NCBI GenBank assembly: GCA_021014325.1 | Contig: JAJGQC010000614.1 | Coordinates: 1 to 64,000 of the forward strand | Length of the DNA: 64,000 nt | From: Plazaster borealis | Taxonomy: Eukaryota > Echinodermata > Asteroidea > Forcipulatida > Labidiasteridae | Reading direction: 5' to 3' | Shown: positions 10,981 to 20,999 of the stretch, piece after piece | How positions within the stretch are numbered: position 1 is the first letter of the stretch | Layout: the number at the start of each line of letters is the position of its first letter | The notes under the pieces: model-generated | The model's database searches: none | What the model was told of the DNA's origin: nothing | What the model saw: the letters and a program-made list of their open reading frames with translations, nothing else | Position numbers and translations under genes: made by a program

Positions 10981-12100
10981 CTTGAAAAAAAAAGCTTCTC
11001 AGAAGCTGGTATTTATGCATGTTGAGATAAAACATTTAAGTTTTTTTTTTTTTTTTAACAAACATAAAAAAGTAAATGTTAATTATTTTTTTTATTTTTT
11101 ATTAAAATAAGATATGTATCACAATTTTATATTTTTACAAAATCGACAGCATCCTTTATGCTCGGGTAAACACACACTCTGCTATTAAGTCATGATTTTG
11201 ACCATTGTAATTCAAAAAAAGTTGCGTTTATATAGCAGAGGGGTCCAGTGGTGATCCATTTGTGGTTATTCATGATTGCTAGACCAATCACAGTCCACAG
11301 CGTAAGCCTATCAAGGGCAAGGTTAAAGCATACTTTGGCCAATCGGGGCAGAGGTTGGTTGGTCCATGGTAAAACAAAGTCTCTTTGGAGGGAAAATACA
11401 TAGACAGGTGTAATTCAGTCACAGCTTCTTGTACAAGCTGGATTGTTTAACCACCATGCACCCACCCGGACGGTTTCTGTAGGTTAGGGGCGTTTTTAAC
11501 TTGATTCGAAGACAGCCAACTCTTAATTCACTCATGAGTTTACATGTTTCATTCGTGTTATGGGGTCGGTTAATAATAATAATATTCTTAATACTCAGAT
11601 GTTTGAAGTCTGTAAGGTGTCAGTCACTACCTCCGATGTACCACATGAAGGTGTGGTGTGCGGTATCTTCCATAACACAAACATGGCTGGCACCCACAGA
11701 TCTTGATCATAATAATATTTTGATCTATAATACTGCTGTTAATGTTGTAAGGGGCCAGCTGCCCCCTTCTGATGTACCGCAGAGGTCGGGTTGTGCTGTA
11801 TGTTCCTTAGTACAGACATGGCTGTCCGCCGTAGATAAACAGTTTGTCATGCTGACATGTCTGTTATATTTATGGCGGCCTGTTGTTATATTATCATGTG
11901 GCAAATCCCAGTCAATACAAAACGGCCTACGTACGGTATGTAACATAAAATTCGTACCTGGTCTGTATACAGAGACCGGAGTGATTATAACATTACCCTG
12001 GATTATAACAATTGTACACACCTACCGACAACTCTATCTATTAAGTTCCAATTATAATGTATCTTTATCCAATTAAAGATTAGGCCTCTAACAAACTTAC
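10981..12100. other. Intron DNA with a two-unit repeat
   Basis: AT-rich, with poly-T at about 11041-11056. At about 11600-11850 two successive units of about 127 bp share CCGATGTACC-CA and a following ACAGACATGGCTG-like stretch. The 191-codon + strand frame here has no domain and follows the repeat. Confidence 0.45.
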
Positions 12101-12146
12101 CAACACGGTCATCATCAGAACTACTGTCGCGGCCCGGCTTCGCCAT
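12101..12146 (-). CDS. Possible first coding exon of a - strand gene
   Basis: The - strand has a strong start context (TTCAAGATGGCGAAGCC), reads MAKPGRDSSSDDDRV and meets a perfect donor G|GTAAGTTTG, phase 1. CAAGATGGCG is common at starts of housekeeping genes. An upstream in-frame ATG at 12194 would add 16 residues. It lies upstream of the antisense HECT exons and could belong to that gene, but the phases (1 here, 0 at 10980) do not join directly, so a missing exon or a different gene must be assumed. Function unknown. Confidence 0.35.
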
Positions 12147-12204
12147 CTTGAAGTAGTTGTTGCTAGTTGATGGTACGCATGCGTGCAGCGCCATATTATG
12201 TCTT

Positions 12205-12445
12205 GGCTAAACCGTGCGAACAAATTACTAATTCGTTCGAACGGATTATTAAACCTTGGGAACGGATTGATGATTCGTTCGAACGGATTATTAAACCGTG
12301 AGAACGGATTACTCATTCGTTCGAACGAATAATTAAACCGTGCGAACGGATTATTAATTCGTTCGACTGGATTACTAAACCGTGCGAACGGATTATTAAT
12401 TCGTTCGAACGGATTACTAAACCGTGCAAACGAATTAGCCCCTGC
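12205..12445. repeat. 42-bp minisatellite with internal palindrome
   Basis: About five and a half units of TAAACCGTGCGAACGGATTA followed by TTAATTCGTTCGAACGGATTA. Each unit contains the palindrome CGTTCGAACG. Confidence 0.85.
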
Positions 12446-13129
12446 ATATTTTTCCCCCTCTGTCCCTTTCCGGGCTCCGTAGAATCACAATCTATTGAAT
12501 TGTGCAGTTCATAATAAATGTGTGTATGAGAGAGATTGGCTGTTGCCAGCGTGGTGTTTATATCCCCTTGTGAGAGTTTACCGAGTTCCCTTGACATAAA
12601 GATCATCTAAACAAACAAACAAACAAACAATGATGTACTCCTCTTTTTGAAACTTTAACTTCGACCATCGACGGTTTAACTACCAATCCATCGAAATTCA
12701 AAGTCAAGATTTCAAAATGAGGAGTACAGTGCCGCAAACCTATGTAGTCCATGCAGGGCCCAATTTCATCGAGCTTTAAATCACAAAAGTAGCTCCGCAC
12801 AACAAAATTATGCTCACCAGAATAAGGTTACCAGCCATAATATGCCACACCACTGGTAGACTGGAATTCTGCTTGTTTTTTTCTTAGAAAATTGTTAAGC
12901 AATATTTTAGTGTAGCTCTATGAAATTGGGCCCATTGCATACAGATAGTGCAAAATAGAGTGGCAAGTGGCACCCTTCCACAGGGGCCAATTTCATAGGG
13001 CTGATTAACGTAAGCAAATTTTCGTGCTTACCTTAGCAGAAGCGTAAGCGTATTTCACAGGTTAGAAAGAAAATTAGGCGGCCGGCGTGTGCGTTCATCA
13101 TGTATTTGCATTGCGTCATTCATGTTTTA
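12446..13129. other. Intron DNA
   Basis: A short AAAC tandem at about 12608-12630. Otherwise nothing recognised. Confidence 0.5.
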
Positions 13130-13345
13130 CAGTTAGAGCACCGGACTCGAGCTCTGGTTTTCGGGCAAGCAGTTAGTGGGTTCAAGTCCCGGTCGTGGCA
13201 CTTGTCTCCTTTAGCAAGATTATTTACCATATTTTTTTTGTCCTTCGAATGGGACATTAAACCGTAGGTCCCGTGTGCTAGGGTTGGTAGTGCACGTAAA
13301 AGAACACTTATCGTGGACAAGTAGCGGTTAACTCCGCTGTTTCTG
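13130..13345 (+). mobile_element. SINE family A, partial copy
   Basis: B box GGTTCAAGTCC near 13180, then TCCTTCGAATGGGACATTAA and GCACGTAAAAGAACAC as in the copy at 1531. The 3' half is missing. Confidence 0.75.
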
Positions 13346-13420
13346 GTTCACATAGCAAACACCCTTGTTTACAAGTTTCCTCAGGCATGCGAAATTTAGT
13401 AATTCAGTTCACTTAATGGG

Positions 13421-13705
13421 GCATGGGTGGCTATTGCGTAGCGCTCTTATCTCACCACTGTGGCCCTGGTTGGAATCGCGGCTACAGGCATGTGTGAGTA
13501 GAGTTGTGCGTTGGTTCTCTCTTGTGCCACGAGGGTTTTTTCTCCGGGCCCTGGGGTTTTTCTCCCTCTGTAGTCATAAAGGGTTGGTGTGGCTGGCTGC
13601 CAGAGGCGCCCTTCCATGCCTGAGGCTCAACCACGTTGTAGCCGCGTCCTTCACAATTCAGCTTCTCGGCTGTAAGTAAAGGATGATGAGCCTCCCAAAT
13701 TAAAC
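13421..13705 (+). mobile_element. SINE family B, second copy
   Basis: GTGGCTATTGCGTAGCGC, then GTGCGTTGGTTCTCT, GTTGTAGCCGCGTCCTTC and GATGATGAGCCTCCCAAATT match the copy at 6001-6340 in order. The tRNA-like B box is degenerate (GGTTGGAATCG). Confidence 0.8.
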
Positions 13706-13729
13706 TTGTTTGTATTATTATCAATGGAC

Positions 13730-14450
13730 AATGGACAAGGTGACAATGGAGACGGAAAAGGCGAAACGGATGGTGGCAACACTGACGGAGGTGCTGGTGA
13801 AAGCATCACCGAAGGAGGTGACGGCAACACCGAAGGAGGTTACGGCAACACCGAAGGAGATGACAATGGAGACGGAAAAGGCCAAACGGATGGTGGCAAC
13901 ACCGACATAGGTGCTGGTGACGGCAACACCGAAGGAGATTACGGCAACACCGAAGGAGGTTACGGCAGCACCGAAGGAGGTGACAGCACCACGGAAGGAG
14001 GTTACAGCAACACTGAAGGAGGTTACGGCAACACCAAAGGAGGTTACGGCAAAAATGAAGGAGGTTACGGCACCACGGACGGAGGTTACGGTACCACGGA
14101 AGGAGGTTACAGCAACACCGAAGGAGGTTACGGCAACACCAAAGGAGACGGCGGCAACACTGAAGGAGGTTACAGCACCACGGAAGGAGGTTACGGCAAC
14201 ACCGAAGGAAATTACGGCAACACCGAAGGAGGATACGGCACCACAGACGGGGGTTACGGCACCACGGAAGGAGGTTGTGGCAACACCGAAGGAGGTTACG
14301 GCATCACCGAAGGAGGTTACGGCAACACCGAAGGAGGTTATGGTACCACGGAAGGAGATTACGGCAACACCGAAAGAGATTACAGCACCACAGAACGTTA
14401 CACCAAGACTGGAGAAGGTGACTGCAACATTGAAGGAGGTTACCCGAAAT
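13730..14450 (+). repeat. 21-bp minisatellite open in several frames
   Basis: About 30 units of GGAGGTTACGGCAACACCGA with single-base variants. Since 21 is a multiple of three, the array keeps frames open. One gives a 281-residue Gly/Tyr/Asn/Thr/Glu-rich heptad repeat (GGYGNTE type, 13706-14551); another gives (ATPKEVT)n. The frame begins in the end of a SINE and finishes in a reverse transcriptase scrap, so I do not regard it as a proven gene. Confidence 0.85.
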
Positions 14451-14550
14451 ATTCATTCGATATTGCCAAAGCTACTGGCCCTAATGGAATCCATGCAATT
14501 GTTATGAAAATGTGTGGCCAAGAACTGAGCCCTGTGGAAAACCGAAATTA
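14451..14550 (+). pseudogene. Reverse transcriptase scrap, + strand
   Basis: Translates to KATGPNGIHAIVMKMC then QELSPVE, the early finger block of jockey/CR1-type reverse transcriptases. It is in opposite orientation to the fragments that follow. Confidence 0.65.
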
Positions 14551-14863
14551 AAAGAACGGGTATAGGTGAAGATTGACAATCGAGGACAACCTTCAACCTG
14601 CGGTTGGAAAGGAAAGCAGAGATTGTAGATAACTGTCTGCCTCAAACACCATATGACTGAAGCTTGTGGAGCAGGCCAGTATGCCATACTTTGTCGAAAG
14701 CCTTGGAGATGTCCAATGATACAACACGAGCCTCACCCCTGGGATCTAAGGCTATAATAAAAGGATCAGTAATTGCAGATCACTGGTTGAGCGGAAATGG
14801 CGAAATCCGAATTGGCAGTCAGTTAAACGGTCATTCTCTTCCAGGTATCTAAGGAGCTGTTGG
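14551..14863 (-). pseudogene. Jockey/CR1-like reverse transcriptase, palm part
   Basis: The - strand gives ENDRLTDCQFGFRH, LDISKAFDKVWHTGLL and, further on, PQGSVLG. These are the central palm blocks with the first catalytic aspartate. It is the continuation of 15239-15545, separated by the TTAA element at 14864-15238. Frame breaks after HKLQSYG show a dead copy. Confidence 0.75.
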
Positions 14864-15238
14864 TTAAAGGCATCGTACACGTTTGGTAATTACTCAAAAT
14901 ATATATAGCATAAAAACTGACTTGGTAACGAGCAACAGAGAGCTGTTGATAGTATAAAACATTGTGAGAAACGACTCCCTCTGAAGTAACGTAGTTTTTG
15001 AGAAAGAGGTAATTTCTCACTAAAATAATAAAAACTTCTTGCAAGAAGATTTTATTACTACATCTGAAAGCACACAAATTTGTACAACAAGGGGTTTTTT
15101 TTCTTCATCATTTTCTTGGAACTTCGATGACCAATTGAGCCCAAAATTTTCACAGGCTTGTTATTTTATGCATATGTTGGGATACACAAAATGAGAACAC
15201 TGGTCTTTGACAATTACCAAACGTGTACCATGCCTTTA
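14864..15238. mobile_element. TTAA-flanked inverted-repeat element, copy 1
   Basis: Begins TTAAAGGCATCGTACACGTT and ends with the inverse complement ACGTGTACCATGCCTTTAA, with TTAA at both ends. The interior has no coding potential. It splits a reverse transcriptase reading frame; removing the element and one TTAA makes the frame continuous (FVNQQLLRYLEEN), so TTAA is the duplicated target, as for piggyBac-type transposases. Other copies start at 23078, 33996, 57177, 58334, 58705 and 61964, with a diverged one at 46337. Confidence 0.88.
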
Positions 15239-15545
15239 ACAAAGCATTCAAAGATCTTACTTTTGGAAGCAGACTAATATGACGATAATTGGTAGATTCA
15301 CAAAGCTCTCCAGCACCCTTAAAGATAGGGACAACATTATGCCACTTACCAAGATGAAGGAAAAACGGAAAGAGCCCAGCACATATTGAATAGCGTGGCA
15401 TGAACAGGTGAAAGTTCTGGGCAGCACATTTTCAAAACAATTGCCGGGATTCCATTAGGGCCAGTAGCCTTGGCGGCATTCAAGGAATGGATAATTCTGG
15501 TAATCTTCATTGGAGTGCTAAGAGGATCAGTATGAGTTTTTTTTT
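15239..15545 (-). pseudogene. Jockey/CR1-like reverse transcriptase, N-terminal part
   Basis: The - strand gives AAKATGPNGIPAIVLKMC, PELSPV, VVPIFKGAGE and NYRHISLLPKV, the finger region of a LINE reverse transcriptase. It is upstream (in - strand sense) of the palm part at 14551-14863. Frameshifts are present. Confidence 0.75.
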
Positions 15546-17021
15546 CAACAATTTAATATATTGTATTATTTAACCTTACAGGACGTGCAGAGTATCATTA
15601 TACAACTTAACGGCACGCACACTGAATATTTCAGTGGTCAATGCAGCACTTCGGGAAACCCTATTACACCCGGGGTAAAAAGCTTGTTTCACATGATTAT
15701 CAAGCCTAATACCCCTCAGATGGGCTAGAGATGTTTATTCCCTACACAAAATGGAATATGCTTGGTATTTTTGATGAACAGTATGATTACAGTGAATTAC
15801 AGTGAAGCCCCGCCCCTTAGCCTTCCAACTCACAACCCTAGGACCTAAATTACACAGAGCATGGCATGTGTATTCCCAGGCTATTTTTAATATCTACAAG
15901 CTACCCCAGCTAAGAATGACTGATGTTTGTTATCAGACCACCACTTGCAAGGACTGAAATGCTGACATATCAATGCCTGAGCGCTGAGTCATGCATCCCA
16001 TGAGTGGCTGTACAAAAGCAATGAAAGGGTGCCTGACTGCTGAATTTGCAATGAGTTTTCCAAGATGACCCTAGGGCCCCAGTGGAATGACCTTTTGCAA
16101 TTTGTTAGTTAAAGGGGGATGGTGGATTACCCAAAAGATTGAGAAAAAAAATAGTTCAAGGGCGGAATTATTAACAAATTAGCAAAAACTTACTAAAACA
16201 TTTAGTCTGCGAACCTCCCCGCAGGGTTTTAAGGTATAAATATTGAGTACCATACATACGGAGCACGTACCAGCGCTTAGTATTTCAATGTTTAAAGTGG
16301 AGTTTTGGGCGGCAACTTTTGTTTTTAGGTGGATACTTGTTTTGTTTACTCGGCGACTTTTTAGGGGGGCGGAATGTTTTTTGTTTTTGTTTTTTTGTTA
16401 CACTTTGTTCTCCGGGTTGTTTTAACGCTACATACGAAGTGTGGAAATTTTGACAAACATTCGGAAATTATGGGGAACATACTTCTTTGGACCAAAAATC
16501 TGCAACAAAAAAAACACCTACGAAAATGAATTTAAAAATACATTTTTGAAACTCGTTATCATGTACAATTTGGTGAAATGGGCATTGGAGAACTTTGGAA
16601 AATACTGAGGGAAAACATGTACCCCCCCCCTTCCGCCGTCCCCTAAGTTGGAACAAATCTGGTCCTGTTAGGGTTCAGTACGATGTTCTTTGAGAGGTAT
16701 CAAGTATTGTATAGACCCGATATAATTTTGAATTTACCATCACATGCAAAAGTTCAATCAGCTAAACAGATGTAATGGGCAGCAAAACACTAATAGTAAA
16801 AGAGTTCATTTATACTTCTACCCCTCCCATTAATTGAAAGACATACCCAAGTTGAGCATGACACTGCTGTGTCAATGGTACTGTAAACCCAGGCTCCTTC
16901 TCAAACGGTTACTCGGGTTCCGTCATTCAACTGAATAATATTAAATGTGCTGGCAAAACGCAGTAGAAATTTAGAAGCACTCATTACAGGCATCCGATGA
17001 TTTAAAACTCTTCTTTTTCAG
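15546..17021. other. Intron DNA, nothing recognised
   Basis: No exon or element that I can support; a C run lies at about 16622-16630. It ends with the TTCTTTTTCAG acceptor of the CUB exon. Confidence 0.5.
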
Positions 17022-17369
17022 AATATTGTAGATCACCAAATTTTTTAGTTGGAACATCTCCAGTCGATCTGACGTCACCAGGCTACCCAAGGGGCTACCC
17101 ATCATCATTATGTTGCTACTGGGAGTTCAGGGCTCCAGATTGGGTATATATGGTGGTGTCCGTACACGATATTAAAGTAGAACGGGGATATGACTTTGTT
17201 CACTTGAGTGGCACCCTTCGTGATGGACACAGCGCGTTATTTGAACTCAGTGGAACTAGACGACTGAAGTCCATTGCATTTACCTCATCAAAGAGAATAT
17301 CTCTCCGTTTCACAAGTGACGGTACCGTAACAGCAAAAGGGTTTCTTCTGCAACTTCAAGGCAGCAATG
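17022..17369 (+). CDS. Receptor exon: CUB domain 1
   Basis: A 348-bp single-exon CUB domain, phase 1-1, between TTTTTCAG and GTAATG. It reads DLTSPGYPRGYPSSLCC, CYWEFRAPD, YDFVHLSG, ISLRFTSDG and GFLLQLQGSNG, the normal strand order of a CUB beta-sandwich. CUB domains bind proteins or sugars at the cell surface. It has the first cysteine pair (plus an extra Cys) but lacks the usual second pair. It is about 116 residues, the usual size. Phases allow splicing from LDLa 2 and to LDLa 3. CUB domains are not part of vertebrate relaxin receptors. Confidence 0.87.
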
Positions 17370-17530
17370 GTAATGCCATCGGTAGTAATATACAAACAAT
17401 GAAGTTCCATTATGTAATAAATATATGGAAACATACCCTCAGAAACATGTACAAGAAAGATAATGAACAAATCGTCGATTATGTAGCATCACAAGTTTAA
17501 ATGTAAAAAAGTTACCCCGAACTTTATTAG

Positions 17531-17562
17531 CCCTAACCGTAACCCTAAACCTAACCCTAACG
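17531..17562. repeat. Short interstitial telomere-like run
   Basis: CCCTAACCGTAACCCTAAAC followed by CTAACCCTAAC: imperfect CCCTAA repeats about 32 bp long. Confidence 0.7.
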
Positions 17563-17870
17563 AACTTTTGAAATGTTCAACTTCCGATTTTAACTGGAAG
17601 TCGAGGTCAAATGGGGTCACACATAATGTATCGTTTGTTCAGCGTTCAATGTCCTTCTCGATGATGTATAGATTGTAACAATCTAAAATGGGGTTCTCGA
17701 GTTATGATTTTTTGAAATAACAAACTTTGGATTAATGTATTCCAATACCTGATGACGTCATCATAAAGTAACTAAAACAGTTTCATCTCCTAATAAATAT
17801 CTAACTATATATAAACTTGGAACTTCACATGAGCTTGGTAAGTATACTTCTGTTAGCGGACAAAGACGGG
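17563..17870. repeat. Dispersed CCGG-palindrome repeat, fragment
   Basis: A CTTCCGATTTTAACTGGAAGT core, then GATGATGTATAGATTGTAACAA and GATGACGTCATCAT. This is the same unit as in the blocks at 19310, 25560, 41030 and 47880. Confidence 0.7.
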
Positions 17871-17935
17871 GAGAAGAAGAAGAAGAAGAAGAAGAAGAAG
17901 AAAAAGAAAAAGAAGAAGGAGAAGAAGAAGAATAC
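17871..17935. repeat. GAA microsatellite at LINE 3' end
   Basis: GAA/AAG triplets with a few interruptions. It abuts the 3' tail of the - strand LINE copy. Confidence 0.9.
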
Positions 17936-19286
17936 TTTGTTTTCCACTTTTCAACTGGAACTTTATTTTGCCTCATGAAAACATAAACATAATATACAAC
18001 CTAGAGGGGCGGTTCCAATCGATTACATGACAACAATACATCAAATATAAAACAAGTTACAATACAAAAAAAGCAATGCAAAGGGGAAAACAGCCAAACT
18101 TGACGCAGTCACAAATTTAGATTAACCAGGTGATTTCATTCCTGAGAAAAGTAAATACGGCGTTATTATTGTTCCACTTTTCTTCAAAGGACGGAACGTT
18201 GTTCTGAGATTTGTAAAAAAATAATTCAGACACTACTTTGTGTTGAATGCGGCTGCGCCAGATAGTGAAAGGGTCCACAAAGATAGAATGTTGGTATAAC
18301 CAATAAATAACGGATTTAAGACTAATAATGAGGTAGTTGGAGAGACGGACGACCTCGCGTGGGTGGCCCCTGACGTGTGGGATGAGTGTCCAGTAGTGGG
18401 TGAAGTCCAGTGCTTCGGTAGGGAGTAACCGTTGTAGTAGAGTGTGGAGCAGAGTTAAAGAAGTTTGAATTGCAGGGCATGTAATGAAGAGATGGGTGGT
18501 CGTCGCTTCGTCGCCGCACCATCTGCATAGAGGGGAGATGTCGGGTTGAATGTGATGAAGAACCAGAAGGGACGGACGAATATTGTGAAGGAGCTTATAT
18601 TGGATGGCCCCTTCCCTTTTGGAAGTAGGGAGGTGATGAATTGTCCTCCACTGTATATTTAAGTTTTTGTCGATGTGTCCTGTGTTTTGCCAGTGGATGG
18701 TGATTTATTTCGGAAGATCGTTGAGTGCTTCGTTAAAGCATTTGTACGGGGTTCTTTTGGAAGCTATCATTCCGTCTGTGTCGACCATGGCTGTGATATT
18801 GTGTAGTGGGGGAGGATCACCGCTCTCCTCCAGAATCGTCCGGCGTTTTCCGTGTCCATCGACATCGAAGCCTCCGGACAACGAGGAGATAAAACGTTGA
18901 AACCTGCCGAGGTCTGCGGAGAGGCATCTGGCGGACATTCTTACTGTAGTTTCTTTCTTGAAGTGTTGTGGGGTGCCAGGATCCGGTGTTCATGTCAAAG
19001 ATCGTTGACGAGACGAATCCCACACGTCATGAGTCGGCGGGCGAGTGCGTTTCCGTCTCCATCTAACCCATGAAAAAAAATGGGGAAAAATCAGTGGGAA
19101 GTGTTGCAACTCGAGCTCCTATCACTACCCAGGCACGCATTAACTCACTGTGGAAGGTGGGGAGGTGCGGGAAAAATTTGGGGTCAATCTCGGTTGTAAA
19201 TAATTCGAAATCGAGCCCAAGATTACGATACCGTCTAAAATAATATCGGGTTAGCTGAAAAGAAGGGTTGTCTTTTTGACCCGAGG
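17936..19286 (-). mobile_element. 5'-truncated L1/Tx1-like LINE copy (ORF2 C-terminus)
   Basis: The - strand ORF2 tail includes a C..C...H....C finger-like block with HLFITCPAIQ, then NNAVFTFLRNEITWLI and a stop at 18117. These match the same positions in the + strand element at 52353-56197 (NNAIFTIVNNKITWLM). A 3' UTR of about 180 bp contains AATAAAG and ends in (TTC)n on the - strand. The 5' truncation point abuts another GAA run (19287-19307), so both ends lie in GAA/TTC repeats. Several frame breaks make it non-functional. Confidence 0.8.
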
Positions 19287-20700
19287 AGAAGAAGAAGAAG
19301 AAGAAGGGGTCACATTTTGTGTAGCGCGTTTAGTTTATGAAGACGTTTTAGATGATGTATGGATTTCAAACCTCCAACAATTTGTTGAAACATTAACTTT
19401 CACTTTCCGGTTTTAACCGGAAGTCAAGGTCAAATGAGGTCACAGTGTGTAGCGTTTCTTAAATATTAAATTTCATCTTCCAGTTTGAACAGGAAGTAAA
19501 GGTCAATTGGGGTCACATTCTTTATATCGTGTGCTAAGTTGTTACATACTTGTCCAATGATGTATAGATTGTAAAAATCCATTGTATGGTTCAGGAATTA
19601 TGAATTTTGAAACATTAAATTTCAACTTCCGTTTTGAACCGGGAGTCAGGGTCAAACGGGGTCACAATAAGTACAGCGTATGTTAGGTTTTATAAAGACC
19701 TTTCAGATGATGTATAGATTGTAAAAATCAAATGTGTGGTTCAGAAGTTACGAATTGTTCAAGTATTACATGGATTATCTTTATGCCGGGGTGCGCAATA
19801 CAAGGTAACATGCGGCGATGCTAAATATATTCCTACATGTAGTTGATGTAAACCGAACTACACGTATCTGTACACGTGCTATTACACTATCTCGCGTTAT
19901 CAAAGTGGGTCAACACAAACGTGCGCTTTAATGCCGGTGGTTATAAGACAATATGTAAATGTCAAAATGTTGTTATTTCTGTGCAAAAGTTTGAGCAGGC
20001 TCAACGTTCTAAAACCCGATGCAAAAATTATGCTGAAATGATAAATAGTTTTGAGATACGAATTTTATGAAGTTTTAAATTTCCGGGTTGAACCGGAAGT
20101 CAAGGTCAAATGGGGTCACTTTCTGTGTAGCGTCTGTTGGACCTTTAACGAACTTTCCGATGATGTATAGATTGTAAAAATCCAACATGTCGTTCATGAG
20201 TTATGATTTTTTTCAAATATTAAACTTTGATTTTTTTTTCAAATATTAAACTTTGATTTAATGTAATTCAATACCTGATGATGTCATCATGACATCATCA
20301 AGTTTGTGTCGTCTTGATATTTAGGTTCAAATGTCTGATGAGTTTCAATGTAAAATTCAATTTCAATCTTGAGTTATGCCGTAGATAAGACCGAAAATGT
20401 TGTTTTTCAAGAAAAGAAAAAAAGGCAAACTTTGACCTAGGGGCATGACCTTGAAGAAAAGGTCATACGATTTTGACGTTAACTTTTGAAATGTTGCCCC
20501 AGTCTTGATCTATCCGATGCCCAATTTTGAATATCACAGCTTTCAAATTCAAGGAGATACAGCAAAAAGCAAATGGTCAACTTTAAAACCCTTGTAATTC
20601 GACACCTGATGACGTCATAAGGACGTCATCAATTTTTGCCGTCTTCATATTGAGGTTCAAATATTTGATGAGTTTCAATGTTCAATTCAATTTCAATCTT
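19287..20700. repeat. Tandem/dispersed CCGG-palindrome satellite, block 2
   Basis: Starts with a GAA run (19287-19307). Units then carry TTCCGG-TTTAACCGGAAGTCA, GGTCAAATGGGGTCAC, GATGATGTATAGATTGTAAAAATC and TGATGACGTCAT. Spacing is about 145-190 bp with variable length, so it is less regular than the 130-bp array at 190. AAAAGTTTGAGCAGGCTCA near 19985 recurs inverted near 48500. Confidence 0.8.
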
Positions 20701-20727
20701 GAGTTATTTTGTAGAAAAGAGTTCCGT

Positions 20728-20925
20728 GGAAGAAGAAGAAGAAGAAGAAGATGAAGAAGAAAGAAAAAACCCAGAACAAAATCAAAGAGCCGTCGTGCAC
20801 ATATTGCACGAACACCTAAAAACAGAACAAAAACAAGAGGTGTTCGTGCTTGTATTGCACGAACACCTAAAAACAGAAAAAAAAGAGGTGTTCGTGCTTG
20901 TATTGCACGAACACCTAAAAAGAAA
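20728..20925. repeat. GAA run and array of identical palindromes
   Basis: A GAA-rich run (20728-20765) is followed by AGGTGTTCGTGCTTGTATTG then CACGAACACCT. This is repeated twice and preceded by a half unit, with spacers of about 20 bp such as AAAAACAGAACAAAAACAAG. Each unit can fold into a perfect 12-bp stem. The same palindrome array is at 47655-47860. Confidence 0.85.
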
Positions 20926-20999
20926 AAAAAACCACAACATTTGAAAAAAAATATGGGTTAATTTAAAGCAAGAGACACAGTGAATACGCGACATGCGCA

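Noticed and set aside
11501..12076. 191-codon + strand frame
   Set aside because: Covers a two-unit repeat, has no domain and no splice or promoter support.
20790..20925. CRISPR-like array of palindromic repeats and short spacers
   Set aside because: Only two to three repeats, spacers nearly identical to each other, eukaryotic introns around it, and no cas genes. It is part of a dispersed repeat.
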